The notes: generated from the sequence alone by a model not told the origin. Shown: positions 54,362 to 63,926, counted from the stretch's first letter. The stretch is DNA of 64,000 bases from an uncultured Dysgonomonas sp. (GCF_934668725.1 NZ_CAKUOF010000008.1:139485-203484), one strand, 5' to 3'. Program-made: numbers and translations.

Positions 54362-54382
54362 TATATAGTCTATACCAAAATA

Positions 54383-57300
54383 ATGAGAAACCCATATTTT
54401 CTTTTATTGATCCTCTTTTTAGTGGCCAAAACCACCCTATTCTGCCAACCCAAATGTTATTTTGAACATTATGGGGCGGATGACGGACTTCCTCAACATA
54501 CTGTTATGAGTATTTTGCAGGATAAAAAAGGTTTTATGTGGTTCTCTACCTGGGATGGACTCAGTAAATTTGACGGTTACAATTTCTACACATATAAAAT
54601 CCAAGCCGGTGATGCATACCATATGAGAAGTAATCGAATCGATTACATTTACGAAGATAAGTATGGATATATATGGACTTTATCTTACGACAGGGAAGCT
54701 CACCGATTTGACCCAAGAACCGAAAAATTCATGGGTATCAGATCTTTGGAAGAATATAAAGATCTTACATTTATAACAACATCTATAATTCCCACGCCAT
54801 CGGGTAAGGTCTGGCTGATTTCGGAAAAAAGCGGATGTGTATCTGTTACCGGATCTGCTTTCGATGTTCAGTTTTTTAACATTCAGAATAAAAAAATACA
54901 AGCCAGCCAAGTATATAATATATTTGAAGACAGCCAGAGAAACACATGGCTGCTTACAGATAACGGACTATACAATGTTTCGGAAGATGGCAAAACCATC
55001 CAACCCCACTTCGCCGAAAAAGAATATAATGAAAATAAATCCATGCAGAGTTTTTACTCATCTATGGAGTTAAAAGACCAGATATGGTTTGGCTCTGACA
55101 ATGGCAGGATATGGATTTATAATAAAAAAGATGGACAGTTTGACCTTTTTGAAACACATTCCGCTTCCGGTATAAGGATATTGAAAAACATTGATCATAC
55201 TCAACTATTAATCGCAACAGGAAACGACGGTTTTTTCATCTATAATTCGGATACTAAAGATATAAAGAAGTTTACAACCGCAAATCTTCCGGGAATGCCT
55301 GTGAATGAAATAATATCCTGCTATATTGATAAATCGAAGAATATATGGTTTGAGATGGACTATCGGGGCGTTTCGAGGTTTGACACAAAAACTCAAACGA
55401 TAAAACACTTATCGACCAAGACCGAGAATTTCAGTTCCATCGTCTTCCCTCCCAATTTCTTTATTTTCGAAGATAATGAAAACAGAATATGGGTTCACCC
55501 TAGAGGAGGTGGGTTCTCTTTATATGATCCACAAAAGGAAATACTTCAGCCTTTTTATAACGAGGCATCTTCTCCTACATGGCGATTCTCGGATATGCTT
55601 CATGCCGGATTCTCCGATAAACAGGGCAACTTATGGCTTAGTACCAGATCACACGGCTTAGAGAAGATTATCTTTAACAATGATGTATTTAAATCTACCA
55701 TTGTAGATAAAAACACACATTCGACCATTAATAATGATGTCCGCTGCATTTTTGAGGACAGCAACCAAAACTTATGGGTCTCGGCAAAAGGCGGTAAGAT
55801 ATTTGTATATGATTCGGCTAAAAATCCAATAGGCTACCTCTGTAAAAACGGGAAAATAGAAAACGGAGACCCTATTGATGGTATTTGCTATTCTATGATT
55901 CAGGATGATGAACAGAATATATGGATAGGAACTAAGGGCGAAGGAATATACAAGTTGACCCCTATTACAGGATCAAAACAGTATAAAATAGTTCAGTATA
56001 AGAACTCTCCTTCCGACTTGTACAGTCTGAGCAGCAACAGCATATACAGTATCTTTCAGGACAATCACAAAAGAATCTGGATAGGTACATATGGAGGAGG
56101 GCTTAATCTGGTTGATCCAAAGCAAGATGGACGGTTCTTCAATTATAAAAACAATCTGAAAAACTATCCGAATCAGTTCGGGGCTCAAGTACGTATTATT
56201 TCATCGGACAAATTCGGTAATATTTGCGTAGGAACAACCTTCGGACTTATCATGTTTTCACCTAATTTCGAATCAGTAAGTTCCATTGATTATAAATCAT
56301 ATACCAGAATCCCCAATGATAACAACAGCCTTAGCGGAAACGATATATATGACATTTGCACCACAAAAACAGGTGAGACTTATCTGGCAACTTTTGGCGG
56401 GGGATTAAACAAAATAACCGAAACGGACAATGAGGGTTTTCCTGAAAAATTTACATCGTACACAACCATAAACGGTTTACCATCGGATGTAATACTTACA
56501 ATTACGGAGGATTACCGCGGTAAACTTTGGATTACAACTGAAGGGAACCTGACAAAATTTGATCCCGAGAAAAAGACGTTCGAAACGTATTCTGAAATAA
56601 ACCGCTTGATTGAAGGACAGAATTTTTCGGAAGGTGCCCGTTATGAAGCAAAATCGGGAATCATACATTTTGGCTTTTCGAAAGGATTTATATCAATAAA
56701 TCCGGACAAAATTCATGATAATACGTTTAAACCTTATGTAGCACTCACAAATTTTCAGATATCCAATAAAGATGTACTTATCGGTGAAGACTCTCCGCTT
56801 ACTTTAAATATAGACGATATCGAATTTTTACGCTTAAATCACAAGCAAAACTTTATAAGTCTGGAGTTTGCTGCATTAGATTACGTAGACCCAAAGCGTA
56901 TTATGTATGCCTATAAGCTGGATGGGTTTGATAGAGATTGGATAATCGCAAAAGAACAACGTATAGCCAATTACACCAATTTATCACCGGGAGAATACAC
57001 TTTTCGTGTAAAATCGACAAACAGTGACGGAATATGGGTTGAAAACGAGCATATCTTAAAAATAGAGATAACTCCTTCATTCTGGCAAACCAAGTGGGCA
57101 TATTTCTTATATTTCGTTCTCTTTATAACTGCTCTCTTTATTATTCTTCGGGCCATAGTTATTTATTACCGGCTAAGGGATAAAGTAAAACTAGAGCAAG
57201 AACAGACTGAAATGAAAACCCGTTTCTTTACCGATATTTCGCACGAAATACGTACTCCCCTTACAATGATTGTATCGCCTGTCGAAAATATAATTGAAGA

Positions 57301-58786
57301 CCAAAATACCCCTTCATCAGTAAAAAACCAACTTCAGTTAGTCTTGAAAAATGCCAACAGAATGCTGGATATGGTAAATCAGATTCTCGATTTCAGGAAA
57401 ATACAAAAGAAAAAACTCAATATTCAACAGACCAATATAGGTTCGTATATAGTATCCGTTTGTGATAATTTCCACGAAGCAGCAGCCGAACAAAGAGTAA
57501 CGTTAAATATAGATAACAAAGCAGGAGATACTACAATATGGGTAGACAGGGACAGTATCGAGAAACTGATGTTTAACCTGCTGTCAAATGCTTTAAAACA
57601 CACGCCAAGCGGTAAAAATATAGATGTCATTATTTCTGAAGTAGCTAAAGATAATACCCTGTCACTTCAGGTAAAAGATGAAGGAAATGGAATGACCAAA
57701 GAAATTCTAAATAAGCTATTTACCCGTTTTGCATCTTTCAATCTCGATAAAAGTAAACCAAGTACAGGCATCGGGTTAAATATCGTCAAGGAAGTTGTAG
57801 ACAAGCACCATGCCAGTATATCGGTTTCGAGCGAAGTAGGCAAAGGATCAAGTTTCACCATTAAGTTCTTAACCGGTTTACAACATTTTGAGAATGATGA
57901 TAATATAATCTGCATATCTAACAAGTCCGAGAAAGAAGAAGCGATTATACCCTCAGATATAGATATTGAGAAAAAAATCACATTCATTGATGAATCTCCT
58001 CAAAGAGAAACTGTATTGATAGTAGAAGACGATTCTGATTTAAGGCAGTTTATACGAACCATCCTTGAGCCTCATTACGATACGCTTGAAGCCTCTAATG
58101 GAAAAGAAGGATATAGCATGGCAACGGCAAACCTTCCTGAGTTTATCCTCAGTGATATTATGATGCCCGAAATGGATGGTGTTGAACTGCTCCAACATAT
58201 CAGGAAAAATCCCGAAACCAGTCACATACCACTTATACTGCTTACTGCTAAAACCGATATAGAAAGCAAGTTAGCAGGATTAGACTATGGAGCCGACGAT
58301 TATATCACAAAACCATTTAGTGTGAAGTATCTCAGGGCTAGAATTGACAACATTATCGAACAACGAAAAAGGTTATACGAATTTTATTCGATAGGTAAAC
58401 AAACGTCAATACCACCTCTGGACAAGCCGGAAACAGAACATCAAATTACGCAACAAGATGAAGCCTTTATCAGGAAAGTCAAAGAAATTATAGAGAAGAA
58501 CATCGACAACAGTGACTTTCTGGTAGATAATCTGGTGACTGAATTAGCTACCAGCCGAACCGTATTTTTCAAGAAATTAAAAAGTTTGACAGGTCTGGCT
58601 CCTATTGAATTCATTCGGGATATAAAGATTAAATATGCAGCGCAATTAATAGAATCGCAACAATACACGATAAAAGAAGTGTCTTTTATGATAGGCATAT
58701 CCGATACTAAATATTTCACCCAGTGTTTCAAAAAAATATTTAATATGACCCCCAGTGAGTATAAGAATACAAAAAAAGATTCTTAA
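54383..58786 (+). CDS. Hybrid two-component system sensor-regulator (HTCS) of the pectin locus
   Basis: The 1467-residue protein has a signal peptide and a periplasmic pair of beta-propellers made of two-component-regulator-propeller repeats (about 25-770; motifs like FMWFSTWDGLSKFDG and IWIGTYGGGLN). A Y_Y_Y domain follows (about 820-885), then one membrane helix (905-929). Next come a HisKA domain with His954 (DISHEIRTPL), a HATPase domain (NLLSNALKHTP), a receiver with Asp1258 (SDIMMPEMDG) and an AraC-type helix-turn-helix (about 1365-1467). The protein binds an oligosaccharide outside and activates genes inside. It is divergent from susC (2) and followed by the uronate catabolic operon, so it is the likely master regulator. 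Confidence 0.96.
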   Translation: MRNPYFLLLILFLVAKTTLFCQPKCYFEHYGADDGLPQHTVMSILQDKKGFMWFSTWDGLSKFDGYNFYTYKIQAGDAYHMRSNRIDYIYEDKYGYIWTLSYDREAHRFDPRTEKFMGIRSLEEYKDLTFITTSIIPTPSGKVWLISEKSGCVSVTGSAFDVQFFNIQNKKIQASQVYNIFEDSQRNTWLLTDNGLYNVSEDGKTIQPHFAEKEYNENKSMQSFYSSMELKDQIWFGSDNGRIWIYNKKDGQFDLFETHSASGIRILKNIDHTQLLIATGNDGFFIYNSDTKDIKKFTTANLPGMPVNEIISCYIDKSKNIWFEMDYRGVSRFDTKTQTIKHLSTKTENFSSIVFPPNFFIFEDNENRIWVHPRGGGFSLYDPQKEILQPFYNEASSPTWRFSDMLHAGFSDKQGNLWLSTRSHGLEKIIFNNDVFKSTIVDKNTHSTINNDVRCIFEDSNQNLWVSAKGGKIFVYDSAKNPIGYLCKNGKIENGDPIDGICYSMIQDDEQNIWIGTKGEGIYKLTPITGSKQYKIVQYKNSPSDLYSLSSNSIYSIFQDNHKRIWIGTYGGGLNLVDPKQDGRFFNYKNNLKNYPNQFGAQVRIISSDKFGNICVGTTFGLIMFSPNFESVSSIDYKSYTRIPNDNNSLSGNDIYDICTTKTGETYLATFGGGLNKITETDNEGFPEKFTSYTTINGLPSDVILTITEDYRGKLWITTEGNLTKFDPEKKTFETYSEINRLIEGQNFSEGARYEAKSGIIHFGFSKGFISINPDKIHDNTFKPYVALTNFQISNKDVLIGEDSPLTLNIDDIEFLRLNHKQNFISLEFAALDYVDPKRIMYAYKLDGFDRDWIIAKEQRIANYTNLSPGEYTFRVKSTNSDGIWVENEHILKIEITPSFWQTKWAYFLYFVLFITALFIILRAIVIYYRLRDKVKLEQEQTEMKTRFFTDISHEIRTPLTMIVSPVENIIEDQNTPSSVKNQLQLVLKNANRMLDMVNQILDFRKIQKKKLNIQQTNIGSYIVSVCDNFHEAAAEQRVTLNIDNKAGDTTIWVDRDSIEKLMFNLLSNALKHTPSGKNIDVIISEVAKDNTLSLQVKDEGNGMTKEILNKLFTRFASFNLDKSKPSTGIGLNIVKEVVDKHHASISVSSEVGKGSSFTIKFLTGLQHFENDDNIICISNKSEKEEAIIPSDIDIEKKITFIDESPQRETVLIVEDDSDLRQFIRTILEPHYDTLEASNGKEGYSMATANLPEFILSDIMMPEMDGVELLQHIRKNPETSHIPLILLTAKTDIESKLAGLDYGADDYITKPFSVKYLRARIDNIIEQRKRLYEFYSIGKQTSIPPLDKPETEHQITQQDEAFIRKVKEIIEKNIDNSDFLVDNLVTELATSRTVFFKKLKSLTGLAPIEFIRDIKIKYAAQLIESQQYTIKEVSFMIGISDTKYFTQCFKKIFNMTPSEYKNTKKDS

Positions 58787-58970
58787 GCTACATCTAATAT
58801 GAAGTTTTATAAAATAAAAATTCTTATTTTAGTATCGGTAAATATTTAATAAAACCTTATACGTATCGTTTGAGGTATATTTACACTTGCTAAAGCCGTA
58901 AATCGGCTTATAACCTTGTCTAAACTTAAACCGTAAAATCGTAGAAAAATACGGGGTATAATTAATCAAA

Positions 58971-59014
58971 GTCAAAATATCCCCCATACTCAAATAGACT
59001 CCTCTATATATTTG
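58971..59014 (+). promoter_or_regulatory. Candidate HTCS-controlled promoter of the DUF4861-uxaC operon
   Basis: GTCAAAATATCCCCC (58971-58985), identical to the susC (2) motif, is followed after 21 bases by TATATTTG (59007-59014), an exact TAnnTTTG match. The leader to the start codon would be about 150 bases. Confidence 0.65.
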
Positions 59015-59108
59015 TAATAAGAGGCTGTAAAACCTTAATAAATCTGAATCAGGTCAAAAAATGCATGAACAAGGTCAAAAATGACATTATCTAATCTTCG
59101 GGTTATTC

Positions 59109-59116
59109 TACCTTTG
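59109..59116 (+). promoter_or_regulatory. Alternative -7 box of the DUF4861-uxaC operon
   Basis: TACCTTTG matches TAnnTTTG exactly and lies 53 bases before the start codon. A GTCAAAAA sequence begins 35 bases upstream of it, close to the 36-base offset seen for the operator motif elsewhere. Either or both promoters could be used. Confidence 0.4.
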
Positions 59117-59168
59117 TTCATCTTATAGAGTTTTCTCACTTTAGATCTGATAGACTTAAAATAACACC

Positions 59169-60425
59169 ATGGATAAACTGATAAATATGAGTATTCTTCG
59201 TTTTTCTCACCAAGGAGTATTGATAGCAACAACTTTACTATTGTCATCTGCCTTATCGGTCAGCAATACATTCGCCCAAAACAAAAATGTAGTAATCGAA
59301 AACAAAGGCGCTAAAACGATTGTAGATTACACCGTTGAAATTCCTGTTACAGATTTAAAACTTCCAATAGGAAATTATACCGGCGTATTGCCCGACCAAA
59401 CTATTGTTCCTATTGAAATATCTACCGACATAAACAATAAAGAATCGGCAATACTTCCTATAGGAAAATTAAATGCCGGAGAAAAACAAATCATTAAAAT
59501 CCAGAAAGGATCTAGCGATTCATATCCAAAACGTACCTATGCCGAATTATCTCATAAAATAGGAGGAGAATTTGACGGACCTAAGTATGTGGGCGTACAC
59601 TCTTGGGTAAAACCCAATAAAATCACCCTTCCGGGTAGTTTTACCGATCACTCATATTACATAAAATATGAAGGTCCCGGATGGGAGAGTGACAAAGTGG
59701 CTTTCCGTTTCTATTTAGATAACCGCAATGCCATTGATGTATTCGGCAAAAAGACTACCGGTATTGTTCTACCTGCTGTAGGTGTAGATGGTTTTGACAA
59801 TTATCACAAAATGGCTCCATGGGGAATGGACAATATGAAAGTAGGAAAAGCTCTCGGTATAGGATCTATTGCAAGTTGGGACGGCACCAAAGCAGTACGT
59901 GTCGATAAAAAGGATAGCACATCCTGCTATATTCAGGCAGACGGAAAAGTACGTTCGCAAGTGAAAACCATTTACTACGGATGGGAAACCAACGGAGTAA
60001 AAACCAATCTTACCTCACTCATTTCTATTGATGCAGGAAGCAGAGCTTCGCACATGGAATTATCGGTAGATAAAGCTGTACCCAATATAGCTACAGGAAT
60101 AATCAAAGATAAAAATTCGGAACTGATTATCAGTAACGATAAAAATAGCGAATGGTCTTATATTGCCACTTTTGGTAAACAAAGCCTCAACAATGACATG
60201 CAAGGGTTGGCTATTTTTGCCAGAACTAAACAGATTAAAGAAATAACAACAGACGAACTAAACCATGTACTGGTTCTAACTCCTCAGAATAATGCTGTTG
60301 AATATTACTTTATGCCAACATGGGAATTAGATCCCGATCCTGTTGTAACTAAAACAGACTTCATGAAGTGTATTGATGAAGTTTTAAACCGACTAAATAA
60401 CCAAATACATATCTCAATTAAATAA
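59169..60425 (+). CDS. Secreted DUF4861-family protein
   Basis: The 418-residue protein has a signal peptide (VSNTFAQ) and a beta-rich body. Notable blocks are ELSHKIGGEFDGPKYVGVHS, FRFYLDNRNAIDVFGKK, YHKMAPWGMDNMKVG and VEYYFMPTWELDP. These fit DUF4861, a family common in pectin and other uronate loci with no reaction I can state with confidence. It may act on unsaturated or modified uronates in the periplasm. It is the first gene of an operon whose next genes are cytoplasmic. Starts at 59169 or 59187 are both possible. Confidence 0.75.
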   Translation: MDKLINMSILRFSHQGVLIATTLLLSSALSVSNTFAQNKNVVIENKGAKTIVDYTVEIPVTDLKLPIGNYTGVLPDQTIVPIEISTDINNKESAILPIGKLNAGEKQIIKIQKGSSDSYPKRTYAELSHKIGGEFDGPKYVGVHSWVKPNKITLPGSFTDHSYYIKYEGPGWESDKVAFRFYLDNRNAIDVFGKKTTGIVLPAVGVDGFDNYHKMAPWGMDNMKVGKALGIGSIASWDGTKAVRVDKKDSTSCYIQADGKVRSQVKTIYYGWETNGVKTNLTSLISIDAGSRASHMELSVDKAVPNIATGIIKDKNSELIISNDKNSEWSYIATFGKQSLNNDMQGLAIFARTKQIKEITTDELNHVLVLTPQNNAVEYYFMPTWELDPDPVVTKTDFMKCIDEVLNRLNNQIHISIK

Positions 60426-60443
60426 TTGAAAGGACAAAATATC

Positions 60444-61850
60444 ATGAAAAACTTTTTAGACGAAAATTTTGTATTGGAAACCGAAACAGCACAAGCGTTG
60501 TATCATGAAAATGCAAAAAGCTTACCTATTATCGATTATCACTGCCACTTAGACCCTAAACTTATTGCTGAAGATTACAGATTCGACAACTTAGGTGAAA
60601 TCTGGTTGGCAGGCGACCATTACAAATGGCGTGCTATGCGTACAAACGGCATAGATGAACGTTTTTGTACGGGAAAAGACACTTCCGATTGGGAGAAATT
60701 CGAAAAATGGGCTGAAACAGTACCCTATACGATGCGTAACCCACTCTATCACTGGACTCATCTTGAATTAAAAACAGCTTTCGGTGTAGAAAAGATATTA
60801 AAACCCGAAACAGCAAAAGAGATATACGATATATGTACTGCTAAACTGCGTACACCTGAGTTTTCGGCTCGTGGACTAATGAAACACTACAATGTAGAAG
60901 CAGTTTGCACTACTGACGATCCTATTGATAGTCTTGAATATCACATCGCACTCAAAAAAGAAGGCTTCTCGGTTAAAGTACTTCCAACATGGCGTCCCGA
61001 TAAAGCAATGGCTGTAGAAGTTCCTGCTAATTTCAGAGCTTATGTTGAAAAACTATCTGAAGTGTCGGGGGTAACGATCAGCAACTTTACCGATTTGATT
61101 ACAGCATTACGCAAACGTCACGATTTCTTCGCTTCAGTTGGATGTAAATTATCCGACCACGGAATCGAAGAGTTTTATGCAGAAGACTATACTCAATCCG
61201 AAATAGATACCATTTTCAACAAAGTATATTCTGGAAAAGAACTTACAGGAGCTGAGATCATCAAGTTCAAATCGGCAATGTTGGTCGAAGGGGCTATTAT
61301 GGATTGGGAAAAAAGTTGGACTCAACAATTCCATTACGGTGCTATCCGTAACAACAATACTCGTCTGTTTAATCAATTGGGAGCAGATACAGGTTTCGAC
61401 TCTATCGGAGACTTTACAGTAGCTAAAAACATGTCGAAATTCTTTAACAGATTAGACACTGATAATAAACTGGCAAAAACCATCATATACAACTTAAACC
61501 CTCGTGACAATGACCTGATTGCAACTATGATCGGTAATTTCCAAGACGGATCGGTAGCCGGAAAAATCCAATTCGGTTCAGGATGGTGGTTCTTGGATCA
61601 AAAAACAGGCATGGAAGCTCAAATGAACTCACTGTCTAATCTCGGATTATTGAGCCGCTTTGTAGGTATGCTTACAGATTCTCGAAGCTTCTTATCATAC
61701 CCACGACACGAATATTTCAGAAGAATACTTTGTAATCTGATAGGCAATGATGTTGAACAAGGCTTACTCCCTTCTTCCGAATTACCATTTTTAGGAAAAT
61801 TAGTAGAAAATGTATCCTATTACAATGCCAAAAACTTCTTTCAGTTTTAA
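60444..61850 (+). CDS. uxaC: Uronate isomerase
   Basis: The 468-residue enzyme belongs to the amidohydrolase-like fold. IDYHCHLDPK (about 27-36) gives the metal-binding His-x-His, and CTTDDPID and HDFFASVGCKLSDHG are typical of UxaC. It converts galacturonate to tagaturonate and glucuronate to fructuronate in the cytoplasm. The length is normal. It starts 18 bp after the DUF4861 stop behind a good ribosome-binding site (AAAGGA). A TTG at 60426 is not preferred. This is the entry step for the saturated galacturonate released by GH28 enzymes. Confidence 0.95.
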   Translation: MKNFLDENFVLETETAQALYHENAKSLPIIDYHCHLDPKLIAEDYRFDNLGEIWLAGDHYKWRAMRTNGIDERFCTGKDTSDWEKFEKWAETVPYTMRNPLYHWTHLELKTAFGVEKILKPETAKEIYDICTAKLRTPEFSARGLMKHYNVEAVCTTDDPIDSLEYHIALKKEGFSVKVLPTWRPDKAMAVEVPANFRAYVEKLSEVSGVTISNFTDLITALRKRHDFFASVGCKLSDHGIEEFYAEDYTQSEIDTIFNKVYSGKELTGAEIIKFKSAMLVEGAIMDWEKSWTQQFHYGAIRNNNTRLFNQLGADTGFDSIGDFTVAKNMSKFFNRLDTDNKLAKTIIYNLNPRDNDLIATMIGNFQDGSVAGKIQFGSGWWFLDQKTGMEAQMNSLSNLGLLSRFVGMLTDSRSFLSYPRHEYFRRILCNLIGNDVEQGLLPSSELPFLGKLVENVSYYNAKNFFQF

Positions 61851-61907
61851 GACTTTATAAATTAATTCATTAGATAAAATAACAAAAAAATATAACTATC
61901 ATACGCT

Positions 61908-62945
61908 ATGAAAAAAGTAGTCACTTTCGGCGAAATCATGCTACGCCTGTCAGCCCCCGGCTATCAACGCTTTATCCAGTCCAGTAACCTGAATGCCACC
62001 TTCGGAGGCGGCGAAGCCAACGTAGCCGTATCCCTGTCCAACTACGGCATACCCACCGACTTCGTAACACGCCTGCCCAAAAATGACATCGCAGAATGGT
62101 GCATTTCGGACCTACGCAAATACAACGTAGGAACCAGCAACATACAAAGAGGCGGAGATCGTGTAGGCATCTATTTCTTAGAAACAGGAGCCGTAGCCAG
62201 AGCCTCCAAAGTAGTCTATGACAGAGCAAACTCAGCCATAGCCGAAATCAAACCCGGCATGATCAACTGGAGAGAAATCTTCAAAGACGCACAATGGTTT
62301 CACTGGACAGGAATCACACCCGCCCTCTCACAAGGAGCAGCCGATGCCTGCCTCGAAGCCATCAAAATAGCCAATGAAATGGGAGTCACCGTATCCACCG
62401 ACCTGAACTACCGCAAAAACCTTTGGAAATACGGAAAAACAGCCGATCAGGTAATGCCCGCACTCGTAGAAGGATGTGACATCATACTAGGTAATGAAGA
62501 AGACGCAGAAAAAGTATTCGGTATCAAACCCGAAGGCTTCGACGTAGCCCACACAGGCGGAGAAGTCAACGCAGCCGAATTCGAATCCGTATGCACCCAG
62601 ATGATGAAGAAATTCCCCAGAGCAAAAAAAGTAATCATTACCTTGAGAGGCTCTATCAATGCCAATCACAATACCTGGGGAGGATGCCTGTATTCAGATA
62701 AACTATACCAATCCAAACGATACGATATCAGTCACATCGTAGACCGAGTAGGCGGAGGAGATTCCTTTATGGGAGGATTAGTTTACGGACTGATAACCTA
62801 TCCGCAAGACGATCAAAAAGCCCTTGAGTTTGCTGTGGCAGCTTCTTGTTTGAAACATACTATCTATGGTGATTACAATTTAGTGACTGTTTCGGAAGTG
62901 GAGAACCTGATGAAAGGCGATGGTTCGGGTAGGGTATCCAGATAA
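61908..62945 (+). CDS. kdgK: 2-dehydro-3-deoxygluconokinase (PfkB family)
   Basis: The 345-residue sugar kinase has the PfkB signatures: GGGEANVAVSLSNYG near 31-45 and DRVGGGDSFMGGL near 283-295, with the catalytic Asp. It phosphorylates KDG to KDPG in the cytoplasm, just before aldolase cleavage. The place between uxaC and a KDPG aldolase gene fits that role. The first 880 bases use many C-ending codons (GCC, ACC, CCC, GGC) unlike the rest of the window, and then usage reverts near 62800. The frame stays intact. Confidence 0.9.
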   Translation: MKKVVTFGEIMLRLSAPGYQRFIQSSNLNATFGGGEANVAVSLSNYGIPTDFVTRLPKNDIAEWCISDLRKYNVGTSNIQRGGDRVGIYFLETGAVARASKVVYDRANSAIAEIKPGMINWREIFKDAQWFHWTGITPALSQGAADACLEAIKIANEMGVTVSTDLNYRKNLWKYGKTADQVMPALVEGCDIILGNEEDAEKVFGIKPEGFDVAHTGGEVNAAEFESVCTQMMKKFPRAKKVIITLRGSINANHNTWGGCLYSDKLYQSKRYDISHIVDRVGGGDSFMGGLVYGLITYPQDDQKALEFAVAASCLKHTIYGDYNLVTVSEVENLMKGDGSGRVSR

Positions 62946-62982
62946 TGAAAAAATATCGATTTAAATAAAGTAAACAGATAAA

Positions 62983-63765
62983 ATGCAAGATCAATTTTCC
63001 CTAAAAGGTAAAGTAGCTCTGATTACAGGAGGAACTTACGGTATAGGGATGGCTATGGCACAAGCCTTAGGGAAAGCCGGAGCCACAATTACATTTAATG
63101 CAAGAAGTGAAGATAAAGTAAGAGAAGCTGAGCTAGAGTGCAGAGCTTTGGGACTAGATGCGTATGGGTATGTTTGTGACGTAACCATCGAATCTAACGT
63201 CCGGTCAATGGTTAACGACATTTCTCAAAAGCATGGAGATATTGACATTTTGGTAAACAATGCAGGCATCATCAAGCGTATACCAGCTTTGGAAATGTCG
63301 GTAGAAGATTTCAATGAAGTTATCAATGTTGATTTAACAGGTCCTTTTATTGTATCAAAAGCGGTAGCTCCGGGGATGATACGAAAAGGAGGTGGCAAAA
63401 TAATCAATATATGTTCCATGATGAGCGAATTGGGTAGAGAAACCGTAACAGCCTATGCAGCAGCAAAAGGTGGTCTGAAAATGTTGACTAAAAATTTAGC
63501 TTGCGAATGGGCTGAATATAATATTCAGGTCAACGGTATAGGACCGGGCTACATTGCAACTCCACAAACAGCGGCATTAAGAGAAGAAGGTAGTCCATTT
63601 AACGACTTCATCATGGCTAAAACTCCTGCTGCACGCTGGGGAACGCCCGAAGATCTCGAAGGCCCAACTGTTTTTTTAGCTTCTAAAGCATCTGATTTTA
63701 TCAATGGCCACATTCTTTATGTAGACGGAGGAATCCTTGCCTATATAGGTAAACAGCCCAAGTAA
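62983..63765 (+). CDS. kduD: Short-chain dehydrogenase, KduD or gluconate 5-dehydrogenase type
   Basis: The 260-residue SDR has the cofactor motif TGGTYGIG (15-22), NNAG (92-95), and the catalytic Ser145, Tyr158 and Lys162 (YAAAK). In a pectin locus with GH105 the best guess is KduD, which reduces 2,5-diketo-3-deoxygluconate to KDG using NADH. Close paralogues are gluconate 5-dehydrogenases or uronate reductases, and no kduI gene is in view, so the symbol is tentative. It sits 37 bp after kdgK. Confidence 0.75.
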   Translation: MQDQFSLKGKVALITGGTYGIGMAMAQALGKAGATITFNARSEDKVREAELECRALGLDAYGYVCDVTIESNVRSMVNDISQKHGDIDILVNNAGIIKRIPALEMSVEDFNEVINVDLTGPFIVSKAVAPGMIRKGGGKIINICSMMSELGRETVTAYAAAKGGLKMLTKNLACEWAEYNIQVNGIGPGYIATPQTAALREEGSPFNDFIMAKTPAARWGTPEDLEGPTVFLASKASDFINGHILYVDGGILAYIGKQPK

Positions 63766-63795
63766 ACATAAAAACATTTGAAACTAAAGAATTAC

Positions 63796-63879
63796 AAGAG
63801 TAGATATGTATAGTTTATTTTAGATTGAGAGAATAGTTATTTCGGTTATAGATGATTAGTCTTCTGCATATCTACTCTT
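63796..63879 (+). other. Long-loop hairpin before the aldolase gene
   Basis: AAGAGTAGATATG (63796-63808) is perfectly complementary to CATATCTACTCTT (63867-63879) with 58 bases between, followed by TTTT. It may be a partial terminator or leader structure between kduD and the aldolase gene. Confidence 0.5.
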
Positions 63880-63926
63880 TTTAAGAAAGAGAATTTATAT
63901 TAAGTATCAACAAAACGAACAAACAT

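Larger units (their letters stand above)
53997..54382. other. Divergent control region between susC (2) and the HTCS gene
   Basis: This gap holds the susC promoter with its GTCAAAATATCCCCC motif and a second imperfect copy, ATCAAATTTTCTCCC, 22 bases upstream of it. It also holds two more G5 tracts on the plus strand (GGGGGACAG near 54279 and GGGGGTCAAATTG near 54299), a hairpin AGTCA-GTTCGA-TGACT near 54189, and the HTCS promoter box TATATTTG. No open frame is supported. Confidence 0.6.
58787..59168. other. Leader and promoter region of the uronate catabolic operon
   Basis: This 382-base gap contains the motif GTCAAAATATCCCCC at 58971 with TATATTTG 21 bases later. A second possible promoter, TACCTTTG at 59109-59116, is preceded by direct repeats of GGTCAAAAA 21 bases apart (59052 and 59073). 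ATGAACAAGG (59065-59074) can pair with CCTTTGTTCAT (59111-59121) in the leader. Nothing coding is supported. Confidence 0.6.

Noticed and set aside
54359..54382. TTG start for the HTCS gene
   Set aside because: The TTG lies inside an exact TAnnTTTG promoter box, and the ATG at 54383 opens a good signal peptide.
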